A DNA stretch of 7,656 nt from Clostridiales bacterium (lineage in GTDB: Bacteria; Bacillota; Clostridia; Oscillospirales; Acutalibacteraceae). A program made the translations under genes and the position numbers. The DNA lies in the NCBI GenBank assembly GCA_020860025.1, contig JAJBVC010000078.1, positions 1-7,656 on the forward strand, read 5' to 3'. The notes beneath the pieces were generated by a model. That model was not told where the DNA came from, ran no database searches, and worked only from the letters and a program-made list of their open reading frames with translations. Shown here one piece after another: positions 1-5,309 of this stretch (position 1 is its first letter; each line of letters opens with the position of its first letter).

Positions 1-146
1 ACATAAGACGTTTGATCAATATTACATTCAAAAACTGAGTTTTGAACTCTTTGACCATAATTTTTACAAATTTTTGCAACTTTCGATAATCTTCTTCTGC
101 CACTCGCTTCGGAGGTTTCAACATCATAGGCAACTAAAACCAACAT
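1..146 (-). CDS. cas2: Cas2, CRISPR adaptation endoribonuclease-fold protein (partial, C-terminus outside window)
   Basis: Only the N-terminal 48 codons are inside the window; the gene runs off the low-coordinate edge. The ATG at 146-144 follows a GGAAAGG ribosome site at about 161-155. The protein opens MLVLVAYDVET, a ferredoxin-like first beta strand that carries the conserved Asp8 of Cas2. It continues through GRRRLSKVAKICKNYG and RVQNSVFEC, which is characteristic of the Cas2 group found with type I-C Cas1. Cas2 forms the central dimer of the Cas1-Cas2 integrase that inserts new spacers next to the leader; its nuclease activity is not needed for this in well-studied systems. It is the last cas gene of the operon, but it is separated from cas1 by 144 nt, whereas all other genes here overlap. 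It was identified by translating the reverse complement, because the fragment is short. Identity is near certain; whether the full gene is intact cannot be seen. Confidence 0.95.
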   Translation of the reverse strand, partial: MLVLVAYDVETSEASGRRRLSKVAKICKNYGQRVQNSVFECNIDQTSY

Positions 147-177
147 TTCTATAGCCTTTCCGACTACAATTTAATTT

Positions 178-193
178 GTTAAATGCAATTAAC
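178..193. repeat. Imperfect palindrome upstream of cas2
   Basis: GTTAAATGCAATTAAC is a 16-bp imperfect palindrome (7 of 8 pairs) centred on TGCA. It lies 32 nt before the cas2 start codon, and one half contains a GTTAAT copy. A regulatory role for cas2 is possible but unproven. Confidence 0.3.
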
Positions 194-241
194 ACGTTGC
201 ATAAACATACCGGAAAACATAAAGAAAATTAACCGGCATTG

Positions 242-261
242 AATATTTTGTGACAAATATT
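242..261. repeat. Inverted repeat in the cas1-cas2 gap
   Basis: The arms AATATTT (242-248) and AAATATT (255-261) flank TGTGAC. Allowing one bulged base, the symmetry extends inwards to TGT/ACA. The size and symmetry resemble a dimeric repressor site, and it overlaps the weak -35-like TTGTCA. The composition is so AT-rich that chance occurrence cannot be excluded. Confidence 0.35.
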
Positions 262-274
262 AACAAAACTATAA

Positions 275-290
275 TTCAAATTGGTTTGAA
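275..290. repeat. Inverted repeat directly after cas1
   Basis: A perfect 6-bp inverted repeat with a 4-nt centre (TTCAAA-TTGG-TTTGAA) starts one base past the cas1 stop codon. As RNA it would form a weak, AU-rich hairpin. It lacks the GC-rich stem and uninterrupted U tract of an intrinsic terminator, so I do not call it one. It may be a protein-binding palindrome or chance in AT-rich DNA. Confidence 0.4.
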
Positions 291-1319
291 CTATTTCCAC
301 AAAAAAGGCGGATAACCGTCAATATCTCCTCTCAAATATCTTGAAAGCAACATTGCTTGCACGTACGGAACTAAGCCCCATTGAATTTTCTCTTTAAGAA
401 ACGGATGAACAAGCTCTGTGCATTTTCGTTTCTGCCATTCGGAAATTATCTTTTTTCTTGAATTGTCCTTAATAAAAACAGCACCGCTTTGCTGAACTTC
501 AAAATCAGATCCGTCAACAATTCGATTATTTATTAAAGTTAAAACAAATCTGTCTGCATACACGCTTCGCAGTTCCTCCATTAAATCAAGCGCAAGCGAT
601 TTTCTGCCCGGCCTGTCAGTATGCATAAAACCAACATAAGGATCTAAACCAACACTTCTTAAAGCAGAAGCGCATTCGCTCATCAAAAGCGAATAAGCAA
701 ACGATAAAAGTGCATTGATATTATCTGTAGGAGGGCGTCTGTTTCTGCCGCAAAACATAAAATCATTTTTGTTTTGCAAAACAAATTGATTAAAAACTCC
801 AAAATATTCCGCCGCTGAATTTCCTTCTATTCCTCTGAGCGTATTAAATTCATTACAAATTTTAATATCCTGAATATACTCAGTTATTCGTTGTGCTACT
901 TTTTTCACATAATCAACATCAACTTGCATTGGATGATCTCTGCAAAAATGCAGCATTAAATATTTTGAGTTATATAGTTTGCCTACAATAAATGATTTTG
1001 CAATTTCCAATGAATGATAATCATCGGCAAATCTATATTGAGTCCTGCGTAAAAGAACATTTCCCGAACAACTGTTTCCTAAGTCTGCCAAATATTTTCC
1101 TCTTGGCGAATAGAAAGAAAGCATTATTCCCTCATCCGCACATTTGCCCATAAGAGCAGGTGAAGCACCTTTATATGAAAAACACACAATACCTTGCAGG
1201 TTAATTAGCGGAACATTCTTGCTTGAATTATCTTCAAACATTATTTTTACAGTTTCGCCCTCAAGTGCTAAATAAGCATCTTCACTCGTTACATATAACG
1301 TATTTAGTAATTTTCTCAT
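291..1319 (-). CDS. cas1: Cas1, CRISPR spacer integrase (type I-C)
   Basis: This is a complete 342-residue protein of the usual I-C Cas1 length. It forms the catalytic dimers of the Cas1-Cas2 complex that joins prespacer 3' ends to the leader-proximal repeat. An N-terminal beta-rich domain (about 1-95) precedes the all-alpha catalytic domain. The metal-binding residues fit family positions: Glu165 in LRGIEGNSAAEYF, His233 in GFMHTDRPGRKS, and Asp245 with Glu248 in LALDLMEELR. The C-terminus DGYPPFLWK is typical of I-C Cas1. The ATG at 1319-1317 overlaps the cas4 TGA (1318-1316) as ATGA, a classic coupling arrangement. GAGG at 1333-1330 lies 10 nt upstream. No frameshift or missing catalytic residue is seen. 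Unusually, cas2 does not follow directly: 144 nt of non-coding DNA intervene. Confidence 0.98.
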   Translation of the reverse strand: MRKLLNTLYVTSEDAYLALEGETVKIMFEDNSSKNVPLINLQGIVCFSYKGASPALMGKCADEGIMLSFYSPRGKYLADLGNSCSGNVLLRRTQYRFADDYHSLEIAKSFIVGKLYNSKYLMLHFCRDHPMQVDVDYVKKVAQRITEYIQDIKICNEFNTLRGIEGNSAAEYFGVFNQFVLQNKNDFMFCGRNRRPPTDNINALLSFAYSLLMSECASALRSVGLDPYVGFMHTDRPGRKSLALDLMEELRSVYADRFVLTLINNRIVDGSDFEVQQSGAVFIKDNSRKKIISEWQKRKCTELVHPFLKEKIQWGLVPYVQAMLLSRYLRGDIDGYPPFLWK

Positions 1320-1978
1320 ATATTCTTATCCTCATAAGCAATTTTCAGATAATTTTCAACTGTGATTTTTTGGGGCAATTCGGGAATACAAATATCCTTG
1401 AGCGAACAATTTTTACACTTTTTGCCCTTTTTTACCTTAGGAGTATAACCACGCTTGTAATAATCATGCATTTCATTAATCATCGCTTTTGTTTTTTCTC
1501 TGAGTTCCTGAGAAATTTCTATTTTTTCTCTGCGATGATTTTCATTGTAAAAGATGAAAGCACAGTCAATATTACAGCAAAACATTTCTTCAAGACATAA
1601 CACCTGTGCGGTAACCTGCAAGCGATCACAATTGTCCAATTTAATTGTCCCGCGCTTGTATTCAACTGGCTGAACAGACCAGTACCCCGGTTTTTTAAAC
1701 AGTTCTATGCCATTTTCTGACGGAACAAATTCAACAGCGTCACATTGTCCTGTTATGCCTAACTCAGAAGATTTAACTGCCATATCTCTATATGTAATAA
1801 TTCCGTTACGATAATCAACAATGTTGGAATCATGTACACGTTCATGAATAACTCTGCCTTCTGCCGTAAAATGATTTTCATTCCATTTTTCTTCTAAATG
1901 AATCAACGCCCATTGTCTTCGGCAAAATGAGAAATGCTGTATTCCCGAAATCATCAGATACTCGTCTTCGTTATACAC
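1316..1978 (-). CDS. cas4: Cas4, RecB-like Fe-S exonuclease of spacer acquisition
   Basis: From a GTG at 1978 the protein has 220 residues, the normal length for I-C Cas4, and begins (M)YNEDEYLMISGIQHF as family members do. It trims prespacers and checks the PAM, which fixes the length and orientation of new spacers together with Cas1-Cas2. Numbered from this start, the Fe-S ligands are Cys19 (FCRRQW) and Cys188, Cys191 and Cys197 (CKNCSLKDIC). The RecB nuclease residues are His45 or His49 (GRVIHERVH), Asp80 (GQCDAV), Glu106 and Lys108 (VEYKRG) and Gln121/Gln125 (LQVTAQ). The frame stays open up to 2059, but that part only overlaps the cas7c 3' end and encodes a stretch unlike Cas4. The GTG overlaps the cas7c stop by 8 nt and has only a weak AAGAAG-like site, so translation probably depends on coupling to cas7c. 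An in-frame ATG at 1954 is the alternative, but it would cut the conserved N-terminus. Confidence 0.95.
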   Translation of the reverse strand: MYNEDEYLMISGIQHFSFCRRQWALIHLEEKWNENHFTAEGRVIHERVHDSNIVDYRNGIITYRDMAVKSSELGITGQCDAVEFVPSENGIELFKKPGYWSVQPVEYKRGTIKLDNCDRLQVTAQVLCLEEMFCCNIDCAFIFYNENHRREKIEISQELREKTKAMINEMHDYYKRGYTPKVKKGKKCKNCSLKDICIPELPQKITVENYLKIAYEDKNI

Positions 1979-2816
1979 ATTCAACTTCTTCACATTTAAG
2001 TTCAGGCAACTCGTTGACAGAAATATCATAATCATCAACGCTCGACGGCATAACAACACCGTCTTTTAATTTTACATTTACAAGTTTATGTACCTTTGCG
2101 GATGAATATTGACCATCCTTACAGTTATGCTCAAACCAATATAATTTTACAACTTCCATTGAACCGTCAGGACGAGCTGAGGAAGCGTCATTAACAAATA
2201 AACTGCTAAGACATTTCTTCACAATTTCCGCATCTTCCTTAGAAAATCCTGTTTTTTCAGCAAGCTGTACATTGATTGAGCCTTTGATTTCATATAAACC
2301 GAAACGAACAAAATGCTTTGTTCCCATTGTGTCACTGCCTTTAGTACTTGCATCTTTTCTTTCACCGCTGACACTCTTTGTAATTTGCATTGACTCGATT
2401 TCAACCGGATCTGCGCTTGTCGCCTGGTGGATTGATACGGGCCCTCTAACACCGACTGACTTGCAAGCAAATGCCTTAAAAGAGAAAACTTGTCCAAACG
2501 CACGTACATCCAACCATTTGTCACACGCAGTTGTAAGAAATTCGTTTTCATCCTTTATTTTTGATAAAGTTTCATTAGCACGATCTTTAAGTGAAATTTT
2601 GCCGTCATCACATCTGTCATCTGATTTTACGAAAATTTCTTCTCCCATATCCTGCATACGATTTCTGATTTTTCGTTTAATGCAAACGTCGGAAATTTCT
2701 CCGAAGCCGTTATAATCAGTTCTCGGTCTGTTGCCATTAAGCGGATCACCGTTTGAATTTGCATTTGTAACAGATATAAGCGCTACAAAATCAACCTTAT
2801 TTTCAAATTTACTCAT
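1971..2816 (-). CDS. cas7c: Cas7c (Csd2), crRNA-binding backbone subunit of the I-C Cascade
   Basis: This 281-residue protein has the usual Csd2 length. Multiple copies polymerise along the crRNA spacer to form the backbone of the interference complex. The RRM-like fold starts with VDFVALISVTNANSNGDP (about 8-25), and the NGNRPRTD and ISDVCIKRKIRNRM segments (28-55) are typical of the family. Further conserved stretches include RGPVSIHQATSADPV, ITKSVSGERK, TMGTKHFVRFGLYE and a C-terminal VKLYWFEHN. The ATG at 2816-2814 was chosen because GGAGG (2830-2826) sits 9 nt upstream and MSKFENKVDF matches the family start. An in-frame ATG at 2822 is only 3 nt from that site, and one at 2846 has no ribosome site. 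The start overlaps the cas8c stop by 8 nt, and the stop lies inside the cas4 start region. It has one of the clearest ribosome sites of the operon, in keeping with the high copy number of Cas7 in the complex. Confidence 0.97.
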   Translation of the reverse strand: MSKFENKVDFVALISVTNANSNGDPLNGNRPRTDYNGFGEISDVCIKRKIRNRMQDMGEEIFVKSDDRCDDGKISLKDRANETLSKIKDENEFLTTACDKWLDVRAFGQVFSFKAFACKSVGVRGPVSIHQATSADPVEIESMQITKSVSGERKDASTKGSDTMGTKHFVRFGLYEIKGSINVQLAEKTGFSKEDAEIVKKCLSSLFVNDASSARPDGSMEVVKLYWFEHNCKDGQYSSAKVHKLVNVKLKDGVVMPSSVDDYDISVNELPELKCEEVECV

Positions 2817-3204
2817 TATCATTTTCCTCCATATCGTTATTGTCATTATTTTTTTTGTAAAAATCGTTTTTTTGTAAGTAATAACCTAATAAATAAGTTT
2901 CGCCGAGAGATTTATTGTAATCTTCCTCACCGCAATTTGAAATCATTTCCATAATTTCACCGATGAGCTTTTCGTAATAAACCTTTAGACCGTAACTTAA
3001 TTTAGGATAATACGCACTTTTTAAACGATCCATAATAATTTGCGTCGCATATGCGGGACGCTTGACAAACACACTTTGCAATCTCATTGCATTAGTGTCA
3101 CGAGCTCCGTCACCATTATAAGTGTCGAGTTCGATTTTTTCAAGAACAGCAAGCAATCTGCCATATTGATAGCTTCGATCCTCCCTTTCTTTTTCAAGTG
3201 CCAT
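2809..3204 (-). CDS. cas11c: Cas11c, small subunit translated from an internal start in cas8c
   Basis: Inside cas8c, in the same frame, TAAGGAGGAT (3220-3211) precedes an ATG at 3204-3202 with 8 nt between AAGGAGG and the ATG. This is as good a ribosome site as any gene start in the operon. Translation would yield a 131-residue protein beginning MALEKEREDRSYQYGRLLAV and sharing the Cas8c stop, so it equals Cas8c residues 462-592. It is mostly helical in appearance, as expected for Cas11. It is established for type I-C systems that the small subunit comes from independent internal translation of cas8c and is needed for a complete Cascade, where it lines the belly of the complex and contacts the displaced strand. 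Size and position agree with that precedent. The start itself is seen in sequence; expression is inferred. Standard gene callers miss such nested genes. Confidence 0.85.
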   Translation of the reverse strand: MALEKEREDRSYQYGRLLAVLEKIELDTYNGDGARDTNAMRLQSVFVKRPAYATQIIMDRLKSAYYPKLSYGLKVYYEKLIGEIMEMISNCGEEDYNKSLGETYLLGYYLQKNDFYKKNNDNNDMEENDNE

Positions 3205-4587
3205 ACTGATATCCTCCTTAAAATAATCATATTTATATTTTTTTATAACAGCACAAGTTGTGAAAAGAACCCTGTTTTTATTTCTGTTAGTCAGGATTTT
3301 CAAATTTTGTGCTTTTTTAACACAAGCCTGCATTATATCTGTGGGAATAAACGAGCCTTCGATTCTGCAAGAGAACAATCGCTGAAGCTGTTGAGCAAAA
3401 ACCTTATCATCAGTTTCCAAGCTTGCATTTTCCGCTTCGCCCCTTTGAGTACCAAAAGCTACTTTGATAATTTGAGGTAAAAGCGGAGATGAAACATATC
3501 CGTAATTGATAAAACAACAAGTTTCGTCCCAAAATTTCATATGCTCAAAAAAGTCATCCGCACCAAACTCATTGTAGTATGTCACAGCAAGTCTGCCTGT
3601 TGTTGCGGCATCAAAAGAAGCAACAATAATTAAGTCTGTACTGTCAAAGCTTGATTTGTATCCACTTAGAATTTTACTTAGAATGCTTTTGTAGTTTGAT
3701 GGCTGAGGTCGTTCATCGCTATTATCAAAAAATGAAAAAAGCGGTTTAGGAACTTCCTTTCCTTTTGGGTTCCAGCACAAAAACGCTCTTCCGCCTCTTT
3801 GCACTGAATCATTTGCAATCAACCATTTTAAAGCATTGTGGCTTTTTTGCGACATTTCATAACTAATTTGCATTGCTTCATCTGAGTCAAGAAAACGCCC
3901 TCTGAAAGTAAAATTAGTATTGTCATTTGCAGAAATAAGCTTTGCATTACCGTTGTTTGAAAAAACACCTTTTAAATGCTGTTCGGCAATAACGGCTTCC
4001 CTGCCGGAGATGTAGCATCTTCCCTTTGCACGTTCGGAAATCGAATACTGATAATATTGCGAATAGGAATTCATCAAATCCCTATCTTTCCAAACAGCAT
4101 CAGGCGGTGAAGTGCCAAGCACTCTCCATGTCACCATATTTTTATCAGATTTTGAAATATCATCTGCTTCAACTAATTCAAAAGAAATCAAATCGCTGAT
4201 AATACTATGTTTTTTGACATAGTTCAAAACCGCCTTTGCCTTATCATTGGCATGCGGTGAATTGCACCAATTCTCCAGTTGTTCAATATAAAGATTATAT
4301 TTAACACTGTCTGCTCCGGAAAGATAAGCTATTTGCTCACACAACGCATGCGGACAAGGTGCAATAGACCGACCCGATGAACTTTCTGTTATCGGTATAA
4401 GGATTTTTTCATCACTGTCAAAAGACTTTGCACTTATAAAATTACCGTTACTATCTATAGTTATTTCTATATGAGCCTTTGCGGTATTAAAGCCAACAGG
4501 AGCAAGTACTTGTTTTCCTTCTTTATACACACCTACCAAATTGCTCATATTGTCATATGTTTCGGCGCATCTTTGCAAAAGTCCCAT
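2809..4587 (-). CDS. cas8c: Cas8c (Csd1), large subunit of the I-C Cascade
   Basis: This 592-residue protein is of normal Csd1 length. It is the large subunit, which recognises the PAM, helps open the target duplex and recruits Cas3. Family hallmarks are an N-terminal segment beginning MGLLQRCAETYDNM, RCYISGREAVIAEQH (190-204), AKLISANDNTNFTFRGRF (215-232) and YEMSQKSHNALKWLI (243-257). The C-terminal part from residue 462 is helical and corresponds to the Cas11-like small subunit, which is probably also made separately. The ATG at 4587-4585 shares one base with the cas5c stop (TGATG), and GGGAGGTGA (4600-4592) lies upstream with 7 nt between GGAGG and the ATG. A TTG one codon earlier (4590) is less well spaced. 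The extreme C-terminus, after LQKNDFY, is a charged Asn/Asp/Glu-rich tail whose codons also carry the cas7c ribosome site. The gene is intact. Confidence 0.97.
   Translation of the reverse strand: MGLLQRCAETYDNMSNLVGVYKEGKQVLAPVGFNTAKAHIEITIDSNGNFISAKSFDSDEKILIPITESSSGRSIAPCPHALCEQIAYLSGADSVKYNLYIEQLENWCNSPHANDKAKAVLNYVKKHSIISDLISFELVEADDISKSDKNMVTWRVLGTSPPDAVWKDRDLMNSYSQYYQYSISERAKGRCYISGREAVIAEQHLKGVFSNNGNAKLISANDNTNFTFRGRFLDSDEAMQISYEMSQKSHNALKWLIANDSVQRGGRAFLCWNPKGKEVPKPLFSFFDNSDERPQPSNYKSILSKILSGYKSSFDSTDLIIVASFDAATTGRLAVTYYNEFGADDFFEHMKFWDETCCFINYGYVSSPLLPQIIKVAFGTQRGEAENASLETDDKVFAQQLQRLFSCRIEGSFIPTDIMQACVKKAQNLKILTNRNKNRVLFTTCAVIKKYKYDYFKEDISMALEKEREDRSYQYGRLLAVLEKIELDTYNGDGARDTNAMRLQSVFVKRPAYATQIIMDRLKSAYYPKLSYGLKVYYEKLIGEIMEMISNCGEEDYNKSLGETYLLGYYLQKNDFYKKNNDNNDMEENDNE
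2826..2830 (-). promoter_or_regulatory. Ribosome binding site of cas7c
   Basis: GGAGG is embedded in the last codons of cas8c, 9 nt before the ATG at 2816. It selects this start over the in-frame ATGs at 2822 (too close) and 2846 (upstream of the site). Confidence 0.85.
3213..3219 (-). promoter_or_regulatory. Internal ribosome binding site for cas11c
   Basis: AAGGAGG on the minus strand is complementary over seven bases to the anti-SD end of 16S rRNA and stands 8 nt before the internal ATG at 3204. It is encoded by the Lys-Glu-Asp codons of Cas8c (FKEDISM). It decides the cas11c start. Confidence 0.85.
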
Positions 4588-5309
4588 CAAGTCACCTCCC
4601 CAAATTCTTTAAGTCCAACAAAATTTTCATTTTCACAGAAATCTTTCATTTTCATTTCGTGAAGCGATTTGTGTACAGGGCAATCCTTAGGCTTCGGAAA
4701 TTCAATAATGCCATTTTTCATTACAGGATACCAGAAGTTCAATGTCATTTTGTCTTTAGTTTCATCGGAATAAGCCTCATCGGCATATGTTATTCCGTGG
4801 TACATAAAGCCGAAATCCAACCGCTCTATATCATCATAAGCACTTTCGTTCTCACCGAAAACACACGGTTCAACATAAGCTTGGCACTCTCTCGTTCCGA
4901 GAAAAACATCTCGTCTGCCACCCTTTGCAATCATCCGCTTTGCAATTTGATGATGCTTGTTTTCATTTCTGTCATCTGCAAGTTCAGGGCGGTTTTTGTT
5001 CCACTCAAAATGTGCTTGCACTTGGTACTCGCAATTTTTGAGATAAGTATAATATGATAAATCATTACCACCGTTATACTTAATCGGCCGAATGCCCTTA
5101 ACTTCGGTTCTGATAGGCTTGATAACACGCACTTTATCAATATACCAAATTATGGTTGGTTTCCAGTAAATAGAATGAAGTATTCCCTTTAACGCTTCAT
5201 AAGTTGGAATTTGATAAGAGCATTTTTCACCACCCACTCGTGTAATCGGATCGGAAAATAATGCATAATCGCCATACACTTTGAATTCTACAATATTAGG
5301 ATATTGCAA
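4587..5309 (-). CDS. cas5c: Cas5c (Cas5d), crRNA-processing endoribonuclease and Cascade subunit
   Basis: This 240-residue protein takes the place of Cas6 in type I-C: it cuts the repeat hairpin of the pre-crRNA and stays bound to the 5' handle as part of Cascade. The N-terminal RRM segment, with VEFKVYGDYALFSDP and GGEKCSYQIPTYEALKGIL, is diagnostic. Tyr48 in IYWKP, Lys118 and His119 (in NENKHHQIAKRM) match the Tyr/Lys/His catalytic triad known for Bacillus halodurans Cas5c, with the same 70-residue interval between Tyr and Lys. GGRRDVFLGTRECQAYVEPC (130-149) is another family signature. The start is a TTG at 5309-5307: a TGA lies in frame just upstream, the first in-frame ATG comes only at codon 127, and the resulting protein aligns with the family N-terminus. 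The gene overlaps cas3 by 22 nt and shares one base with the cas8c ATG. Confidence 0.97.
   Translation of the reverse strand: MQYPNIVEFKVYGDYALFSDPITRVGGEKCSYQIPTYEALKGILHSIYWKPTIIWYIDKVRVIKPIRTEVKGIRPIKYNGGNDLSYYTYLKNCEYQVQAHFEWNKNRPELADDRNENKHHQIAKRMIAKGGRRDVFLGTRECQAYVEPCVFGENESAYDDIERLDFGFMYHGITYADEAYSDETKDKMTLNFWYPVMKNGIIEFPKPKDCPVHKSLHEMKMKDFCENENFVGLKEFGEVT
4595..4599 (-). promoter_or_regulatory. Ribosome binding site of cas8c
   Basis: GGAGG lies within GGGAGGTGA, in the last codons of cas5c, 7 nt before the cas8c ATG at 4587. Its spacing favours this ATG over the TTG at 4590, where only 4 nt would remain. Confidence 0.85.

Larger units (their letters stand above)
147..290 (-). other. 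Non-coding gap between cas1 and cas2
   Basis: This 144-nt AT-rich stretch lies between the cas1 stop (TAG, 293-291) and the cas2 ATG (146). I see no credible coding sequence; the longest minus-strand peptide, from an ATG near 239, has 16 codons and no ribosome site. It contains three short inverted repeats and three minus-strand copies of GTTAAT (264-259, 233-228, 193-188). A weak promoter-like pair exists on the minus strand: TTGTCA (256-251), a 17-nt spacer, then GTTAAT (233-228). The -35 match is good and the -10 match is poor (4 of 6). No CRISPR repeat is visible. It could be an independent cas2 promoter or operator region, an mRNA processing site, or simply untranslated spacer. Confidence 0.6.

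Noticed and set aside
211..240. Possible hairpin between two CCGG blocks in the cas1-cas2 gap as a terminator
   Set aside because: The stem is 7 bp with a G-U pair and a loop of about 19 nt, and no U tract follows; a terminator here would also cut off cas2.
147..290. Stray CRISPR repeat or leader between cas1 and cas2
   Set aside because: No repeated unit of repeat length and no GC-rich repeat hairpin is present; only 6-7 bp arms of AT-rich inverted repeats are seen.
1223..1600. Plus-strand open frame of 125 codons
   Set aside because: It is antisense to cas1 and cas4, has a low-complexity Phe/Ile-rich product and no recognisable family; it is a shadow of AT-rich coding DNA.
1979..2059. Upstream extension of cas4 to an ATG at 2059
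   Set aside because: It would overlap cas7c by 89 nt, has no ribosome site there, and adds residues unlike any Cas4 N-terminus; family length fits the start at 1978.
2219..2551. Minus-strand open frame of 110 codons within cas7c in another frame
   Set aside because: It is an out-of-frame shadow with no ribosome site and no family resemblance.
2272..2715. Plus-strand open frame of 147 codons antisense to cas7c
   Set aside because: It lies wholly within a well-supported gene, has no recognisable product and no clear ribosome site.
2817..2846. Longer cas7c from ATG at 2846 or 2822
   Set aside because: The 2846 start lies upstream of the GGAGG site and adds a non-family sequence; 2822 is only 3 nt from the site. 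ATG 2816 has correct spacing and the family N-terminus.
3040..3480. Plus-strand open frame of 146 codons antisense to cas8c
   Set aside because: It lies inside cas8c and covers the cas11c start; the product resembles no family.
4557..5057. Plus-strand open frame of 166 codons antisense to cas5c/cas8c
   Set aside because: It has a hydrophobic product typical of reversed AT-rich codons and conflicts with two certain genes.
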